A stretch of 64,000 bases of DNA, from positions 1 to 64,000 of IMG/VR virus record IMGVR_UViG_3300034980_000576; one strand, written 5' to 3'. Numbering within the stretch: position 1 is the stretch's first letter; each line of letters begins with the position of its first letter. The position numbers were made by a program, and so were the translations under genes. Below are positions 22,409 to 31,833 of the stretch, piece after piece. The notes under the pieces are model-generated. The model was not told the DNA's origin. It saw only the letters and a program-made list of their open reading frames with translations, and made no database searches. The DNA comes from a virus.

Positions 22409-23128
22409 ATGAAAGAATTGCTTTCCATATTGAACGACAAAAATGTCCTAATCACCGGTGCTAGCGGAGGCTTGGGCAGATGCATCGCAGCTGAGTTTTC
22501 CAAATTTGGCTGTAATCTGTATCTCACCGGTAGAAATGAAAGCAATTTAATAGAACTCAAAAAAGAAATAGGCTCTGATAAGAGCGTCTTTTACAGTACT
22601 GCTGATTTAGAAGATGTAACACAAATCAAAGAACTGTCTGAAGACGCTCTGCAAAAATTAGGAACTATAGATATTTTAGTTAATTGTGCTGGCGTTTTTG
22701 TTGTTAAGCCTTTCGAAAATACAAAGATTGAAGACTTTAATCGTTCTTTTGATTTGAATGTGCGCGCCCCATTTTTGCTTTGTCGAGAATTCATGGAAGG
22801 AATGCTAACAAAGAATTGGGGGAGGATAATTAATATTGGCTCCTCCTCGGCTTATAGCGGCTTTAAGAGCACTTCGGTGTACTGTGCGTCTAAACACGCC
22901 CTACTTGGGCTCACAAGGGCGCTACACGACGAGTATCGCACCAATAACATACGTTCATACTGCTTTTCTCCCGGCTCTATTCAAACAGAGATGGGCAAGA
23001 AGGTAAAAAATCAAGATTTTGATACATTTATTGATCCCGAAGAAATAGCAAAATACATTATTCTTTCGGTTTCGTTCGATAACGAAATGATATCAAATGA
23101 AATACAACTTAAAAGGATAAACATTTAA
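22409..23128 (+). CDS. Short-chain dehydrogenase/reductase
   Basis: 239 residues. Rossmann motif TGASGGLG (16-23), NAG-type segment NCAG (near 89), and catalytic YCASK (Y158-K162) with an upstream Ser in GSSSAYSG. NAD(P)-dependent oxidation or reduction of a sugar in the nonulosonate pathway is likely from position between NeuB and a sugar isomerase. The ninth base past the preceding stop begins this gene. Confidence 0.85.
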   Translation: MKELLSILNDKNVLITGASGGLGRCIAAEFSKFGCNLYLTGRNESNLIELKKEIGSDKSVFYSTADLEDVTQIKELSEDALQKLGTIDILVNCAGVFVVKPFENTKIEDFNRSFDLNVRAPFLLCREFMEGMLTKNWGRIINIGSSSAYSGFKSTSVYCASKHALLGLTRALHDEYRTNNIRSYCFSPGSIQTEMGKKVKNQDFDTFIDPEEIAKYIILSVSFDNEMISNEIQLKRINI

Positions 23129-23896
23129 ATGAAAATAGGAATTATACAAGGAAGACTGTCAGAACCCCTTGAAGGATTTCAAGACACTCCCTCTAATTGG
23201 CAAAGAGAGTTTAACTTATTGTCAACACTGGGATTAAATCATATTGAGTGGATTGTTACAAAGGAATCTTTCGAGAATAACCCAATCTTTACCGAAGATC
23301 TGCAGGAGTATTCAATCAGTTCCATTTGCGCTGATAATTTAGTTGATGAAAAGATATCTGACACAGACTTCTTAGCTGAGAATCTGACACCTATCTGTGA
23401 AGCTGCCATTAAAAACAAAATAAAGAACATTACAATTCCTATTTTAGAGGATTCAAACTTGACAAGTGGGAAGAAAAGAGATAAGTTTATTTTAGAGATG
23501 CAAGATTTTTCTGAAAGATTTAAGCGTCTCAATTTTTCTTTCGAAATTGAAGATAAAATGGATGTCATTGCTGACATAATTTATATGGGAGATAATTTTT
23601 ACTTGACATACGACACGGGCAATATGACAACCGTTGGCGTGGAACACGAAATATATTTACATATGTTTCATGAAAAGATAAACAACATCCACCTCAAAGA
23701 TAGGGATCCCCAAAACCAAACCGTAGAGCCCCTGACAGGCGCCACTAATTTTACAAAAATATTTGAGAAACTCAAAGAACTGGGTTATAATGGGCTATAC
23801 ACCCTTCAAACCGCCAGAGGAGAGTCTGGAGTTGAAGAAGAAACAATTAAAAAACACACCACAATATTTAAGGAGTTATATAATGAGTGTACGTAA
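23129..23896 (+). CDS. TIM-barrel sugar-phosphate isomerase/epimerase-like
   Basis: 255 residues, the AP-endonuclease-2/xylose-isomerase-like fold: an early IGIIQGRLS strand, metal-site candidates in the DTGNM strand (TYDTGNM) and NNIHLKDRD. Related proteins interconvert sugars with a divalent metal. It starts directly after the SDR stop and overlaps the next SDR by 14 bases. The reaction is unknown; it fits a precursor step. Confidence 0.7.
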   Translation: MKIGIIQGRLSEPLEGFQDTPSNWQREFNLLSTLGLNHIEWIVTKESFENNPIFTEDLQEYSISSICADNLVDEKISDTDFLAENLTPICEAAIKNKIKNITIPILEDSNLTSGKKRDKFILEMQDFSERFKRLNFSFEIEDKMDVIADIIYMGDNFYLTYDTGNMTTVGVEHEIYLHMFHEKINNIHLKDRDPQNQTVEPLTGATNFTKIFEKLKELGYNGLYTLQTARGESGVEEETIKKHTTIFKELYNECT

Positions 23897-24707
23897 TGTA
23901 TTTGATCTAACTGGCAAAACTGCCATGATCACCGGCGCCGGCGGATTGCTCGGCCCAAAACACGCTGAGGCTATCATCGAATTTGGAGGGAATGTAATAC
24001 TAACAGATCATCACCTCGATCGAGTTGAGAAAAAAGTAGCTGAGCTAAATGAGAAGTATGGAGAAGGCAGAGCACAAGCCTTTCATATGGATGTAACAGA
24101 TCCAAAGTCTGTTCAAACTGTAGTGGGCATGTGCGATAAGATCGACATTCTTATTAATAACGCCGCAAAGGATCCTAAAGTTAAAAAGGGCGGTGGCTTG
24201 ACACCCGATAGTCGCTTTGAAACCATGACACCCGAGTATTGGACTGCGGGTGTGGACGCGGCAATGAACGGAACATTCTTTTGTTCGCAAGCTGTTGCTA
24301 ATAAAATGTTAGAGGGAGGGACATCTGGAGTCATTCTTAATGTTGCGTCAGATTTGGGCGTCATTGCCCCCGATCAGCGCCTCTATCGGCAAGACGGAGT
24401 TCAAGAAGAGATGCAAAATGTAAAGCCCATAACATACTCCGCAGCTAAGTGGGCAATCATAGGCATGACAAAGTATTTGGCAGTTTATTTTGCAGAAAAG
24501 AATATTAGAGTGAATTCTATTAGCCCCACAGCCGTCTATAATAACCACCCGGAAGAGTTTGTTGAAAAGCTTACAAACATTATTCCAATGAATCGAATGT
24601 CACACATTGATGAATACAAGGGCGCGATTGTGTTTATGTGCTCGGACGCCAGCACATATATGACAGGTGAGAACGTTGTGATTGATGGCGGAAAGTCGGT
24701 ATGGTAG
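23883..24707 (+). CDS. PtmA-like short-chain dehydrogenase
   Basis: The true start is ATG 23883 (AAGGAGTTATATA upstream), not the ATG at 23763. 274 residues. FDLTGKTAMITGAGGLLG is the Rossmann motif (TGAGGLLG, 17-24) in the form seen in PtmA-type proteins of legionaminic-acid clusters; catalytic YSAAK (Y185-K189). Those enzymes act on sugar precursors of nonulosonic acids. The substrate is not provable here. Overlap with the preceding gene signals coupling. Confidence 0.75.
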   Translation: MSVRNVFDLTGKTAMITGAGGLLGPKHAEAIIEFGGNVILTDHHLDRVEKKVAELNEKYGEGRAQAFHMDVTDPKSVQTVVGMCDKIDILINNAAKDPKVKKGGGLTPDSRFETMTPEYWTAGVDAAMNGTFFCSQAVANKMLEGGTSGVILNVASDLGVIAPDQRLYRQDGVQEEMQNVKPITYSAAKWAIIGMTKYLAVYFAEKNIRVNSISPTAVYNNHPEEFVEKLTNIIPMNRMSHIDEYKGAIVFMCSDASTYMTGENVVIDGGKSVW

Positions 24708-25081
24708 ACTCACCCCCAAATAATCACATTCACCCTCCTATGAAATATGTGGAAAAGGGATGGGGATATGAAAAATGGATTGTTAATAAAAAAGAATACT
24801 GCGGTAAGCTCTTATTTTTTAAAGAAGGAAAACAGTGTTCTTGGCATTATCACAAGAAGAAAGATGAAGTGTTCTATTTACAATCTGGAAAAATGATTGT
24901 TAGATATAGCGAAGGAGATAATCCCGAGCTAGCGAAGCAGATAATTTTAGAGCCGGGACAAAACTTTTATGTTTATACCGGGCTTCGCCACCAAATGTAT
25001 GCCCTAGAAGACTCAGAGCTATACGAATTCTCAACCCAACATTTTAATAGCGACAGTCATAGAATTGTTAATGGAGATTAG
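24701..25081 (+). CDS. Cupin-fold sugar enzyme or binding protein
   Basis: 126 residues. Cupin metal motif 1 in GKQCSWHYHKKKDEVFYL (HxHxxxxE-like) with an ILEPGQNFYVYTG turn and a LRHQMYAL motif 2. Cupins in glycan clusters isomerise or epimerise nucleotide-linked or phosphorylated sugars. The start ATG 24701 overlaps the preceding stop by 7 bases; the stop TAG shares its G with the following GTG start. Confidence 0.75.
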   Translation: MVDSPPNNHIHPPMKYVEKGWGYEKWIVNKKEYCGKLLFFKEGKQCSWHYHKKKDEVFYLQSGKMIVRYSEGDNPELAKQIILEPGQNFYVYTGLRHQMYALEDSELYEFSTQHFNSDSHRIVNGD

Positions 25082-25782
25082 TGAAAGATTTAAGGGACAT
25101 ATGCGTTGTTATTCAAGCGCGCTTGGGTTCTCAACGAATTCCGCAAAAGATGATAAAAGCTTTTGGCGGCACAACTTTGTTTGATCTTTCTATACAAAAG
25201 GTGCTAGATTCTGATTTTATTCCTAAAGATAATTTTTATGTTTCCATTTATGAACAAGAGTTAATTGATATCGCTCAAGATCGCAAAGCTAATATCTTCC
25301 TAAGAAGTGAAAAATCAGCCAACTCAGAAGGAACGCCAATGACAGACATGTATGAATGGTGGAACAAATTACCATTTAAATATTGTGTTCTTGTTAATGG
25401 GTGCACACCTTTTCTGAAGACTGAAACTGTCGATAATTTTGTGAAAGCCTATATGAATAGCGATTCTGACGGGCTTTTTGGAGTTATGGAAAAGAAGAAT
25501 TATTTCTGGAACAAAGATGGAGAGCTACAAACGCCATGGCCAGAAGATCAAGCATGCATGAACACAAAAGCTGTCGAGACTACTTATGAGGCTGCGCATT
25601 GTCTCTATGCCGGCAGAATGGACTTAATCAAAGATGGTATTTGGATGGGGGATTTTCAAAAACCTGGAGATATAGAATTGTACCCGATGGAAGAACGAGA
25701 GTGTTTAGATATCGATTATCCGTGGCAATTTGAACTATGTGAAACATTATATTTTGAATCATTAAAAGAGGAGCATAAATGA
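25081..25782 (+). CDS. NeuA-type CMP-nonulosonate synthetase
   Basis: GTG 25081 overlaps the preceding stop. 233 residues. The signature ARLGSQRIPQK (13-23) is the CTP-binding loop of acylneuraminate/KDO cytidylyltransferases. Later IDYPWQFE is a conserved NeuA end segment. The enzyme would join CMP to a nine-carbon acid, making the donor for transfer. Its neighbours are the two NeuB synthases, so it most likely activates their product. Confidence 0.85.
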   Translation: MKDLRDICVVIQARLGSQRIPQKMIKAFGGTTLFDLSIQKVLDSDFIPKDNFYVSIYEQELIDIAQDRKANIFLRSEKSANSEGTPMTDMYEWWNKLPFKYCVLVNGCTPFLKTETVDNFVKAYMNSDSDGLFGVMEKKNYFWNKDGELQTPWPEDQACMNTKAVETTYEAAHCLYAGRMDLIKDGIWMGDFQKPGDIELYPMEERECLDIDYPWQFELCETLYFESLKEEHK

Positions 25783-26612
25783 AAACTTATATTATTGCCG
25801 AAATCGGCATCAACCATAACGGCTCACTGAAAACAGCAAAGAGGCTTATTGATATGGCTGCGCTGTCTGGTTGTGACGCTGTAAAATTTCAAAAGAGAAA
25901 CCCAGATGTGTGTGTGCCAGAGCATCAAAAATCGGTACCCCGAGAAACCCCATGGGGAACGATGTCTTATCTGGATTACAAATATCGTATGGAATTCGGC
26001 AAAGAAGAATATGATATAATTGACGAATACTGTAAAATGAAGGAAATTGCATGGTCAGCATCCCCATGGGATATGGACAGCCTCGATTTCCTTATACAGT
26101 ATGACATTCCGTTTATAAAAATGCCATCGGCAATGTTAACTCATGAAGAACTGATGCGCGCATGCGCAAGAACCGGTAAAAAGGTAATATTCTCAACGGG
26201 TATGAGCACTCTGGAGGAGATTGATAAGACAGTAGAATGGTTAAGAGAGGAAGATTGCGAGTTTGCACTACTTCACTGCAATTCAACATATCCAGCCCCA
26301 CTGGAAGAATTAAATTTACAATGTATCAAAACTCTTCGGGATCGATATGACTGTGAAGTGGGCTATAGCGGGCACGAATTTAGACTAGGCACAACAGTGT
26401 CTAGCGTATATCTCGGTGCTACAATCGTGGAGCGCCACATTACTCTTGATAGAACTATGTGGGGCTCCGATCACTTGGCATCGTTAGAACCGCAGGGACT
26501 AATCAAGTTAGTGAAAGGCATTAGAGAATTAGAACTCGCCTTGGGTGACGGAGTTAAGAAACTATATGATGGCGAGATGCCGGCGCGCAAGAAGTTGAGA
26601 GGACTAGATTAG
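25779..26612 (+). CDS. Second NeuB-type nonulosonate synthase, lacking SAF domain
   Basis: 277 residues. AEIGINHNG (7-15), KFQKRN, STGM, HCNSTYP, GYSGHE and ERHITLD are all present. It is clearly a paralogue of the protein at 21540 along the whole length, and also ends without the SAF domain, at KKLRGLD. Two short NeuBs beside one NeuA suggest either two different acids or a mixed dimer. ATG 25779 overlaps the NeuA stop (ATGA). Confidence 0.88.
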   Translation: MKTYIIAEIGINHNGSLKTAKRLIDMAALSGCDAVKFQKRNPDVCVPEHQKSVPRETPWGTMSYLDYKYRMEFGKEEYDIIDEYCKMKEIAWSASPWDMDSLDFLIQYDIPFIKMPSAMLTHEELMRACARTGKKVIFSTGMSTLEEIDKTVEWLREEDCEFALLHCNSTYPAPLEELNLQCIKTLRDRYDCEVGYSGHEFRLGTTVSSVYLGATIVERHITLDRTMWGSDHLASLEPQGLIKLVKGIRELELALGDGVKKLYDGEMPARKKLRGLD

Positions 26613-27376
26613 TGTATATAGATGTTTTCCAACATCACAGAGCCATTGAAAAGTTTCCGGATTGGGTGATTAACGATTGTCGCAAGTCACATCCGGATTC
26701 TTTTCGTAAATTTGTTAATTCGGCTGTCGCTGATTCTAATATAGTCTATTCTAATTTAGACTATTTTAAACAATATGAAGGTGCGAAGGTGCTTTTCGTG
26801 GCAGGTGGTCCATCATCGAAGGAAACCGAGTGGACAACCGACGGATATGACTATATCTGGTCATGTAATCACTTCTTCAGGCATCCTCGATTGAAAGATA
26901 TTAAGGTTGATTTGGCGATGATCATGCCTGAAGTTGATTTGCAATCGGAGGAATTTCTTTCATATCGTGATCTACATCAGGTTTATCTTGGATTTGAAAT
27001 TCATGATAAGTGGGTAGCGCATGCGTTTGATAATTATAGTAAATATTTTTGTATGCATACTCGATTCTATAGTAAAATTGGCATAGGCGCCCGGATGCTT
27101 ATATTCGGAGGCGCCTTGAAGTGCAAAGAGGTGGCTTTTATAGGATTAGACGGCCCGATATATCAAATAAGAGGCAATCACGGCTTTGAAAGCGGCAAGA
27201 GTAATTTTCCAGCATGCTACCATGGCGTCCCACAAGAAACAATTTTAAAAAGCTACTTAGATCAACACGAACTGTTGTGGCAGCATATAAATGAGTCATG
27301 CCCAGATACCGCATTTATTAATTTAGGGTATGGTGAAGAGCAACACAGCTTCATAAAGAATAAAGGAATTTCATAA
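26612..27376 (+). CDS. Sialyltransferase (GT42)/DUF115-like glycosyltransferase
   Basis: GTG 26612 overlaps the preceding stop by 1 base. 254 residues. AGGPSSKE (about 69-76) matches the nucleotide loop (GxGPSLxE) of GT42 and DUF115 proteins; SCNHFFRHP resembles the CNQFYF segment of Campylobacter CstII; IGIGARMLIFGGALKCKEVAFIGLDGP recalls their late motif. I read it as a CMP-nonulosonate transferase. The link to GT42 is a pattern match from memory. Confidence 0.65.
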   Translation: MYIDVFQHHRAIEKFPDWVINDCRKSHPDSFRKFVNSAVADSNIVYSNLDYFKQYEGAKVLFVAGGPSSKETEWTTDGYDYIWSCNHFFRHPRLKDIKVDLAMIMPEVDLQSEEFLSYRDLHQVYLGFEIHDKWVAHAFDNYSKYFCMHTRFYSKIGIGARMLIFGGALKCKEVAFIGLDGPIYQIRGNHGFESGKSNFPACYHGVPQETILKSYLDQHELLWQHINESCPDTAFINLGYGEEQHSFIKNKGIS

Positions 27377-28233
27377 TGAGTCAATTTTCATATTTATCTG
27401 ATAAGATCGCAAAAGCAGACTTCCACTCGGCTCCCTTTAAGCATATATTAATAGAGGACTTCTTGCTTCCGGAACATCTGGAGGCAGTGTTGTCCGATCC
27501 TCAAGTACACTTTGAAGAGGTGGGCTCCACTCCGGAGCTAACTAGGCGCCTGCATACAGAAGGATACCGTATTCAGGACTTTCCCGGATGCACCAGCGAT
27601 ATTGATGAATATTTGTGGCACTATAAAAACGACAACTTCCCAACAGGAAGAAAAGGCACTCCAATTGAGAGCTACGGCATCACTTATAGATTACACAGGC
27701 ACGACAACCCCCTCACAGCAGAATTGGTTGAATATTTAAATGGGGAAGAGTTTAAAAAAACTTTAGAAGAAAAATTTGAAATTACAAAGAAAAATCGAAT
27801 TATTACGGCTATCCAAAAGAACCTTTCTCACTATGAGATAAGCCCCCACCCAGATATCAGAGAGAAGGTATTAACCTATCTGCTCAATATAAATAAAGAT
27901 AGTTCAGTTGATGAGCTTCCAATTCACACACACCTGTTGAAGTTTAAAGAAGAGTGGGAATTTATTAAGGAACATTGGAAAACAGATTTTAGTCAAAATA
28001 CGACGTGGGTGCCTTGGGAGTGGTGCGAATCAGTTGTAAATACAAATAGAAATAACTCAATAGTAATTTTTAAGCCCTCGGTAGACACTCTTCATGCCGT
28101 AAAGATGAAGTATGATCACACAAGGCTCCAAAGAACTCAATTATATGGTAATTTAATGGGGCTGGAAAATATTACGAGCCCGGGCAATTATAGAGATCTA
28201 ATAGAGTTGCGCCGCCAGCGTGAAGAGGAGTAA
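27376..28233 (+). CDS. 2OG-Fe(II) oxygenase-like protein
   Basis: 285 residues. YEISPHPDIREKVLTYLLNI contains the first iron ligands (H158-P-D160) of the 2-oxoglutarate oxygenase fold, with a later His (H240) in DTLHAVK and following basic residues that could bind 2-oxoglutarate. Such enzymes hydroxylate sugars, lipids or protein side chains. It begins TAATG after the transferase. Substrate unknown; context favours a glycan. Confidence 0.6.
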   Translation: MSQFSYLSDKIAKADFHSAPFKHILIEDFLLPEHLEAVLSDPQVHFEEVGSTPELTRRLHTEGYRIQDFPGCTSDIDEYLWHYKNDNFPTGRKGTPIESYGITYRLHRHDNPLTAELVEYLNGEEFKKTLEEKFEITKKNRIITAIQKNLSHYEISPHPDIREKVLTYLLNINKDSSVDELPIHTHLLKFKEEWEFIKEHWKTDFSQNTTWVPWEWCESVVNTNRNNSIVIFKPSVDTLHAVKMKYDHTRLQRTQLYGNLMGLENITSPGNYRDLIELRRQREEE

Positions 28234-28236
28234 ACA

Positions 28237-29070
28237 ATGTTAACTTATGCCGAACATTATGAAAAGTGCAAAGAACAGTCAGGATATCCAGAACCCAAGG
28301 TTGATATATATGATTTTACTCATGCCGTTGTTGATGTCACATCTAATTCTGAAGATGATTTAATACAATTGCCGAAAAACTATATGGAAATAGTGAATGG
28401 AGCCAAGAACGAGTATAAGGAGCGAATGAAGGATGCGGCGAATTTAAACATCCCTAGGGATCCCGCAATCGATTTTGCAATCCGACTTCAAAAAATTCAT
28501 GATTGCTCTGAGTTTGAAGCGCTAGCCCAAGTTATAATTCCTCAGCTGGAAAAGAAGCTTTTTGGCTGCCCAGTGGTAATGGAGGCTTTATATACGTATA
28601 AGAATGTATACCGGGAAGCCCCCGAAAGATCATCGTGGATCTGGCACTATGACAACAATCCCAAAGAAATAATTAAAGTAATGGTGTACTTGAGCGATGT
28701 TGATGAAGATTGCGGCGCTTTCGAAATTGTGTGCAACGAAGAGGGCGAAGCTGTTAAGATGCCAACGTATAAGATCGATCACAAAACATGGAATGGCGCC
28801 CCCAACAATAGCCGCATAACAGAGGCACAATTGGATACCATGGCATCAGAAGGGTACTATCCTTCTAAAATACTTGGCAAGAAAGGAACAATTGCTATAT
28901 TTGATAACAATATAGCGCACCGCGCATCAATACCGATGCCCTCCAACACTAGGGACGCTATTGTCTTTATGGTTCGCCCTTGGTATACTAAAGAACAAAA
29001 ATATATTAATAAGAAGCACTGCCGCGCTTGGACAGGCACATCAATTTTTATGAATCCGGAGGATATATGA
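28237..29070 (+). CDS. Phytanoyl-CoA dioxygenase-like 2OG oxygenase
   Basis: 277 residues. WIWHYDNN gives the H137-Y-D139 iron pair; NNIAHRAS gives the distal H228 and nearby Arg (R229), as in the PhyH superfamily. Strands KVMVYLSDVDEDCGAFEIV are typical of the double-stranded beta-helix. Three bases after the preceding stop. Likely a hydroxylase or halogenase-like relative acting on a glycan precursor. Confidence 0.72.
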   Translation: MLTYAEHYEKCKEQSGYPEPKVDIYDFTHAVVDVTSNSEDDLIQLPKNYMEIVNGAKNEYKERMKDAANLNIPRDPAIDFAIRLQKIHDCSEFEALAQVIIPQLEKKLFGCPVVMEALYTYKNVYREAPERSSWIWHYDNNPKEIIKVMVYLSDVDEDCGAFEIVCNEEGEAVKMPTYKIDHKTWNGAPNNSRITEAQLDTMASEGYYPSKILGKKGTIAIFDNNIAHRASIPMPSNTRDAIVFMVRPWYTKEQKYINKKHCRAWTGTSIFMNPEDI

Positions 29071-29801
29071 ACTGTCATTGTTGTGATGGGGAATATACAA
29101 CCCTACAAAAAGATATATACATCTGCCCTGAATGTAGTCATGTCTATAGAGATTACACGGGAGATTCAATTGAATATCATACCAATTGCTATCGCGACGA
29201 AGAAGGCTTTAGAGGATCCGGAGAAATTCTTAATGGAAAAATAACAGAACAGTTTCATGAAAATAGAAAAGGGATGTGCACTAACCGTGTAGCTTATTCA
29301 AATTCTTTTGTGAAGAAAGGCGACAGTGTTTTGGATATTGGCGCCGGCGCAGGTACCTTTGCGAACTTGTTGAGGGAGTCACTTTCCTTAGAAATAATTG
29401 AATGCGCAGAGTTGGACGATAGACTAGTCGCTGAATGCCGCAATCTTGGGTTTGAAACCACCCAAAGCGGGATTTTGGAATTAGAAAACGACAAGAAATT
29501 TGATGTTGTGTGTATGTGGCACGTGCTTGAACACATTCAGGACGTAAAAGAGAGTATTCAAAAAATAAGCAAAATAGCCACAAAGTTCGCCATTATAGAA
29601 GTTCCACTATTGGTTGCTTTGGATGGCAAAGGAAGACGACGAGATTTAACACCACCTAACGATGGAAATTATGATGGACATTATCATTATTTTTGCGAAC
29701 GATCTTTTAAAAAATTGATAGACGATTCTGGAATGAGGATAGTTGATCTGAGAGAGGGCGTCCAATCTCCTGCCTTGTTAGCGGTGATAGAGAATGATTA
29801 A
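29067..29801 (+). CDS. SAM-dependent methyltransferase with zinc ribbon
   Basis: Start ATG 29067 (GGAGG upstream, ATGA overlap) rather than TTG 29028. 244 residues. C3/C6 and C20/C23 form an N-terminal zinc ribbon. The class I methyltransferase motif is VLDIGAGAGTF (88-98), followed by CMWHVLEHI. This arrangement is like sugar C-methyltransferases of the deoxysugar pathways, which carry an N-terminal zinc-binding motif. Substrate unknown. Confidence 0.72.
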   Translation: MNCHCCDGEYTTLQKDIYICPECSHVYRDYTGDSIEYHTNCYRDEEGFRGSGEILNGKITEQFHENRKGMCTNRVAYSNSFVKKGDSVLDIGAGAGTFANLLRESLSLEIIECAELDDRLVAECRNLGFETTQSGILELENDKKFDVVCMWHVLEHIQDVKESIQKISKIATKFAIIEVPLLVALDGKGRRRDLTPPNDGNYDGHYHYFCERSFKKLIDDSGMRIVDLREGVQSPALLAVIEND

Positions 29802-30915
29802 AATAGCTCATTTCGGCGCCTACGGAACCAACATTGGTGACACCGTTGCTCTTAATAATATTCGTCTACAAATATCTAAACATATAGATGAGACAATTGA
29901 GTGGGTACCTATCAACATCATCGGGTTTCTAGACTGCAAGAATGACAAAAGCTACGTTTTAAAAACGTTCAGAGAGCTAACTAAGGGTTGCTCAGCACTG
30001 TTCATAGGTGGAGGAGGGCTCCTAGAAGGAGGGCCCTTCAATGATACCTACACAGGCTGGAAATTGCCATTTAATGACGAAATATTTGAAGAACTTGATC
30101 TTGAAATTCCAATTTATGTCATTGGCGCCGGGATTAACTATTTTAGATCAGTAGCCGGCTTCACCGAGAAAGGAGCGAAAGGGCTTACATCTTTGATTAA
30201 CAAAGCTGCTATATTTTCATTGAGAAACGATGGCTCCATGGACGCTGCAAAAGAAATATTGCCTCCCTCGGTTTTTGAAAAGATTAGAGAGGTTCCAGAT
30301 CCTGGATTAATATATGATTATCACTACGATAGATTGACTATCGCTGAAATGCAAAATAAAACCAAGGTGCTCCAGCCGGCATTTAACGGCGGACAAAACA
30401 TTATGATTGGAAGATTTCTAAACAATGAGAATTTTAATAAAATCATTCGAATGCCCGTTGAACTGGGATTGAAAATATTACCACACACTCCGAAAGACTA
30501 CATGCACTTCCCTCTTCACGTAGCGGGTTATAATATAGCGTGGGATAAACAACATTTCCAGAAATATTCCAGTATTGATACCTACCGAGAACTTTTAGAT
30601 TATTACAGTGAAGTTGGCTGCTCCATCGCAATGCGTGGCCACGGACAGATGATAGCTTTGGCTTTAAATGTGCCGTCTATATATTTTTCAACTCAAGATA
30701 AAGTTTTAAACTTTTCTAAAAGAAATGATTTAATGGATTTTAATGTTGACATCACAGAATCAGGATGGTATATTAAATTAAACAATTTATTTACAAGACT
30801 CACAACTGATGAAGCATTTTTGATTAAATGGTATGAAACACGGGACACACTCGTATCTCGATATCAAGAGCAATTCAGAGAGTTATGTAAACAGATTGCT
30901 GAGGATTTGGTATAA
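29794..30915 (+). CDS. Polysaccharide pyruvyl transferase-family protein
   Basis: 373 residues. The N-terminus IAHFGAYGTNIGDTVALNN and the FIGGGGLLEGG strand are typical of PF04230 (CsaB/WcaK-type). Members ketal-link pyruvate from PEP to a sugar, which adds negative charge to glycans. The C-terminal MRGHGQMIALALNVPSIY is the conserved late motif. It overlaps the preceding gene by 8 bases. Confidence 0.8.
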   Translation: MIKIAHFGAYGTNIGDTVALNNIRLQISKHIDETIEWVPINIIGFLDCKNDKSYVLKTFRELTKGCSALFIGGGGLLEGGPFNDTYTGWKLPFNDEIFEELDLEIPIYVIGAGINYFRSVAGFTEKGAKGLTSLINKAAIFSLRNDGSMDAAKEILPPSVFEKIREVPDPGLIYDYHYDRLTIAEMQNKTKVLQPAFNGGQNIMIGRFLNNENFNKIIRMPVELGLKILPHTPKDYMHFPLHVAGYNIAWDKQHFQKYSSIDTYRELLDYYSEVGCSIAMRGHGQMIALALNVPSIYFSTQDKVLNFSKRNDLMDFNVDITESGWYIKLNNLFTRLTTDEAFLIKWYETRDTLVSRYQEQFRELCKQIAEDLV

Positions 30916-31833
30916 ATGAAGTGGTGTTCTCCGACAGATGCATCTTTCTATAGAGGCGGCGCAACTGTGGTTGATTGGTATAACGACATGATAATAAAAA
31001 GACGCCAAAGCATTCCTGACTGGAAAGAATATACCACTGCTGAATCAGATACGATTGCTGAAAATATTACCAAAAATGGTTACCACAAAATAGAGAATTT
31101 TTGGAACACAGTTGAATTGAATGTTGTGCGTGATGATTGTCACCGAGCGTTTCAATCCATGGATCCTGTATTAATCAAACAAACCCATGGAGAGCAACAT
31201 TCTCAAATAAGCCAGCCATTGTTGAACGTTACAAGTCTGAATTCACTAGCCACTGATAGTCGGATAATAGCAATTGCCACATCATTCTTCAAATGTTTTC
31301 CCGGCTTTGGAACACAAAACCTAAGGTATAGTGCTAGCGAAAATTCTAGAGAGTTCGGCACATGTCAATTTCATCGTGACTTTAACAGCCCAGTCAAGAT
31401 TTTGAAATTTTTTACATATCTAAATGATGTAACGATTGATAACGGACCGTTTACATACGTTGAGGGTTCCCACCGTCGACTGCCAATTGATTGGAGTCGT
31501 AAATTAAGATGGGAAAATGAAGAAATAGAGTCTCTATATGGCGCCAATAGTGTAAAAAATCTCACTGGGAGATATGGAGATTTGATTATAGCAACCACCA
31601 ACGGCTTCCACAAGGGGCTGCCTTTAGAGAGTGGTTTTCGTATATTATTTACAATGAATTTTTTAGTTCATCATGAATTGGGGCAGAGCGTCACCCACTT
31701 ACCTTCCGGCCCCGGGGTATTTTATGAGGGAGAACAATCACCTTATTCAAAGAGATTTAAGATATCTAAAGATTTTTACGAACAACTAAGTGCGGATAAA
31801 AAGCCGCTATACGATTTTATGGAGAAAGTATGA
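30916..31833 (+). CDS. Phytanoyl-CoA dioxygenase-like 2OG oxygenase
   Basis: 305 residues. Iron ligands H153-R-D155 in FHRDF and distal H232 in GFHKG, both in the expected beta-helix context; FTYLNDVTIDNGPFTYVEGSHR is the PhyH core. It starts on the base after the preceding stop. Third oxygenase of the island. The distance of about 77 residues between the ligands is normal. Confidence 0.75.
   Translation: MKWCSPTDASFYRGGATVVDWYNDMIIKRRQSIPDWKEYTTAESDTIAENITKNGYHKIENFWNTVELNVVRDDCHRAFQSMDPVLIKQTHGEQHSQISQPLLNVTSLNSLATDSRIIAIATSFFKCFPGFGTQNLRYSASENSREFGTCQFHRDFNSPVKILKFFTYLNDVTIDNGPFTYVEGSHRRLPIDWSRKLRWENEEIESLYGANSVKNLTGRYGDLIIATTNGFHKGLPLESGFRILFTMNFLVHHELGQSVTHLPSGPGVFYEGEQSPYSKRFKISKDFYEQLSADKKPLYDFMEKV

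Noticed and set aside
23763-23882. Upstream start of the second SDR
   Set aside because: It extends into the isomerase gene; ATG 23883 has the Shine-Dalgarno and the Rossmann domain starts right after it.
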